A stretch of DNA of 64,000 nucleotides from the NCBI RefSeq assembly GCF_021272345.1, contig NZ_JAJSDQ010000003.1, positions 124,001-188,000 on the forward strand, read 5' to 3'. This stretch comes from Ornithinimicrobium sediminis (GTDB lineage: Bacteria > Actinomycetota > Actinomycetes > Actinomycetales > Dermatophilaceae). A program made the position numbers and the translations under genes. How positions within the stretch are numbered: position 1 is the first letter of the stretch; each line of letters starts with the position of its first letter. Positions 63,866 to 64,000 of the stretch are shown piece after piece. The notes below the pieces were generated by a model. It was not told the DNA's origin. It made no database searches and worked only from the letters and a program-made list of their open reading frames with translations.

Positions 63866-64000
63866 ATGCGAACGACACTGATCAGCCTGGCGGTCGCCGC
63901 ACTGGCCCTGACGGCCTGCGGCACTGACGACGACACCACCCCGGGCGCCACCGGTACGCCGCAGCCCACGAGCGAAGAGGACCTGGGCGACAGTGACATG
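63866..64000 (+). CDS. Lipoprotein, 3' end outside window
   Basis: The open frame starts MRTTLISLAVAALALTACGT, a lipoprotein signal with lipobox LTAC (Cys18), followed by an Asp/Thr/Pro-rich linker, and runs to the window edge. An imperfect inverted repeat (CGGTCC...GGACCG, 63820-63844) lies upstream and may end ldh transcription. Too little is visible to name a function. Confidence 0.7.
   Translation, partial: MRTTLISLAVAALALTACGTDDDTTPGATGTPQPTSEEDLGDSDM

Overview
The window is very G+C-rich DNA with almost no intergenic space, GTG starts beside ATG, lipoboxes followed by acidic linkers and many 4-bp ATGA/GTGA gene overlaps. It reads as a chromosomal segment of a high-GC Gram-positive actinobacterium. 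Gene content (RmlC-RmlD fusion, CWB2 wall anchors, LigB-type ligase, DUF4430 protein with an ECF transporter) fits Micrococcales, perhaps the Intrasporangiaceae/Ornithinimicrobiaceae group; that placement is inference. I see no rRNA, tRNA, insertion sequence, prophage or CRISPR array.

Layout. (1) 1-1.9 kb: the end of a secreted peptidoglycan-binding protein and a lipoprotein. (2) 2.0-8.3 kb: sugar locus 1. A LacI regulator, binding protein and two permeases form a translationally coupled operon, divergent from a glycogen-debranching-type enzyme across a tandem palindromic operator. (3) 8.4-9.6 kb: a secreted ScyD/ScyE-type protein behind a perfect Crp/GlxR-like site. (4) 9.6-34.2 kb: a large surface-polysaccharide cluster. 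It holds dTDP-rhamnose synthesis (rmlA, rmlCD fusion, rmlB), about eleven glycosyltransferases, a TupA-like ATP-grasp protein, an ABC half-transporter (likely flippase), a Wzy/ligase-type membrane protein, a Wzc/CpsCD-type tyrosine autokinase, and a PqqD-like plus NTP_transf_5 pair of unknown role. G+C drops in the centre (about 18.9-24 kb). (5) 34.3-37.0 kb: a NarL/DesKR-type two-component pair, a small Rho-N/SAP-like protein and a YccF protein. (6) 37.0-41.65 kb: an ECF transporter (S, fused double ATPase, T) with a DUF4430 surface protein, all behind a cobalamin riboswitch, so probably a cobamide importer. (7) 41.6-50.8 kb: housekeeping and accessory genes: ATP-dependent DNA ligase, thiolase, wall-anchored polysaccharide deacetylase, M20 amidohydrolase, a truncated topoisomerase IB back-to-back with a truncated membrane-protein gene, a YiiX-like hydrolase, a DCC thiol oxidoreductase and an MscS channel. 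(8) 50.9-62.8 kb: sugar locus 2, a probable beta-1,3-glucan utilisation system: secreted multidomain GH16 glucanase, LacI regulator, ABC importer and a large GH94/149/161-type phosphorylase. Four AGAGCGCTCT palindromes tie these genes together. (9) 62.8-64 kb: L-lactate dehydrogenase and the start of a lipoprotein gene.

How the parts work together. Locus 2 looks like a complete route: GH16 cuts the polymer outside, the ABC system imports oligosaccharides, and the cytosolic phosphorylase releases sugar phosphate, all controlled by one LacI repressor. The polysaccharide cluster makes dTDP-rhamnose and assembles, exports and polymerises a heteropolysaccharide. No lipid-linked priming transferase or MOP-type flippase is visible, so those must lie elsewhere or be replaced.

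The most interesting signals are the cobalamin riboswitch-ECF operon, the GH16 domain apparently inserted inside a carbohydrate-binding domain, the orphan PqqD/NTP_transf_5 pair, the reciprocal 5' truncation at about 48.24 kb, and an over-represented octamer CGGCATAC/GTATGCCG scattered through the whole window.
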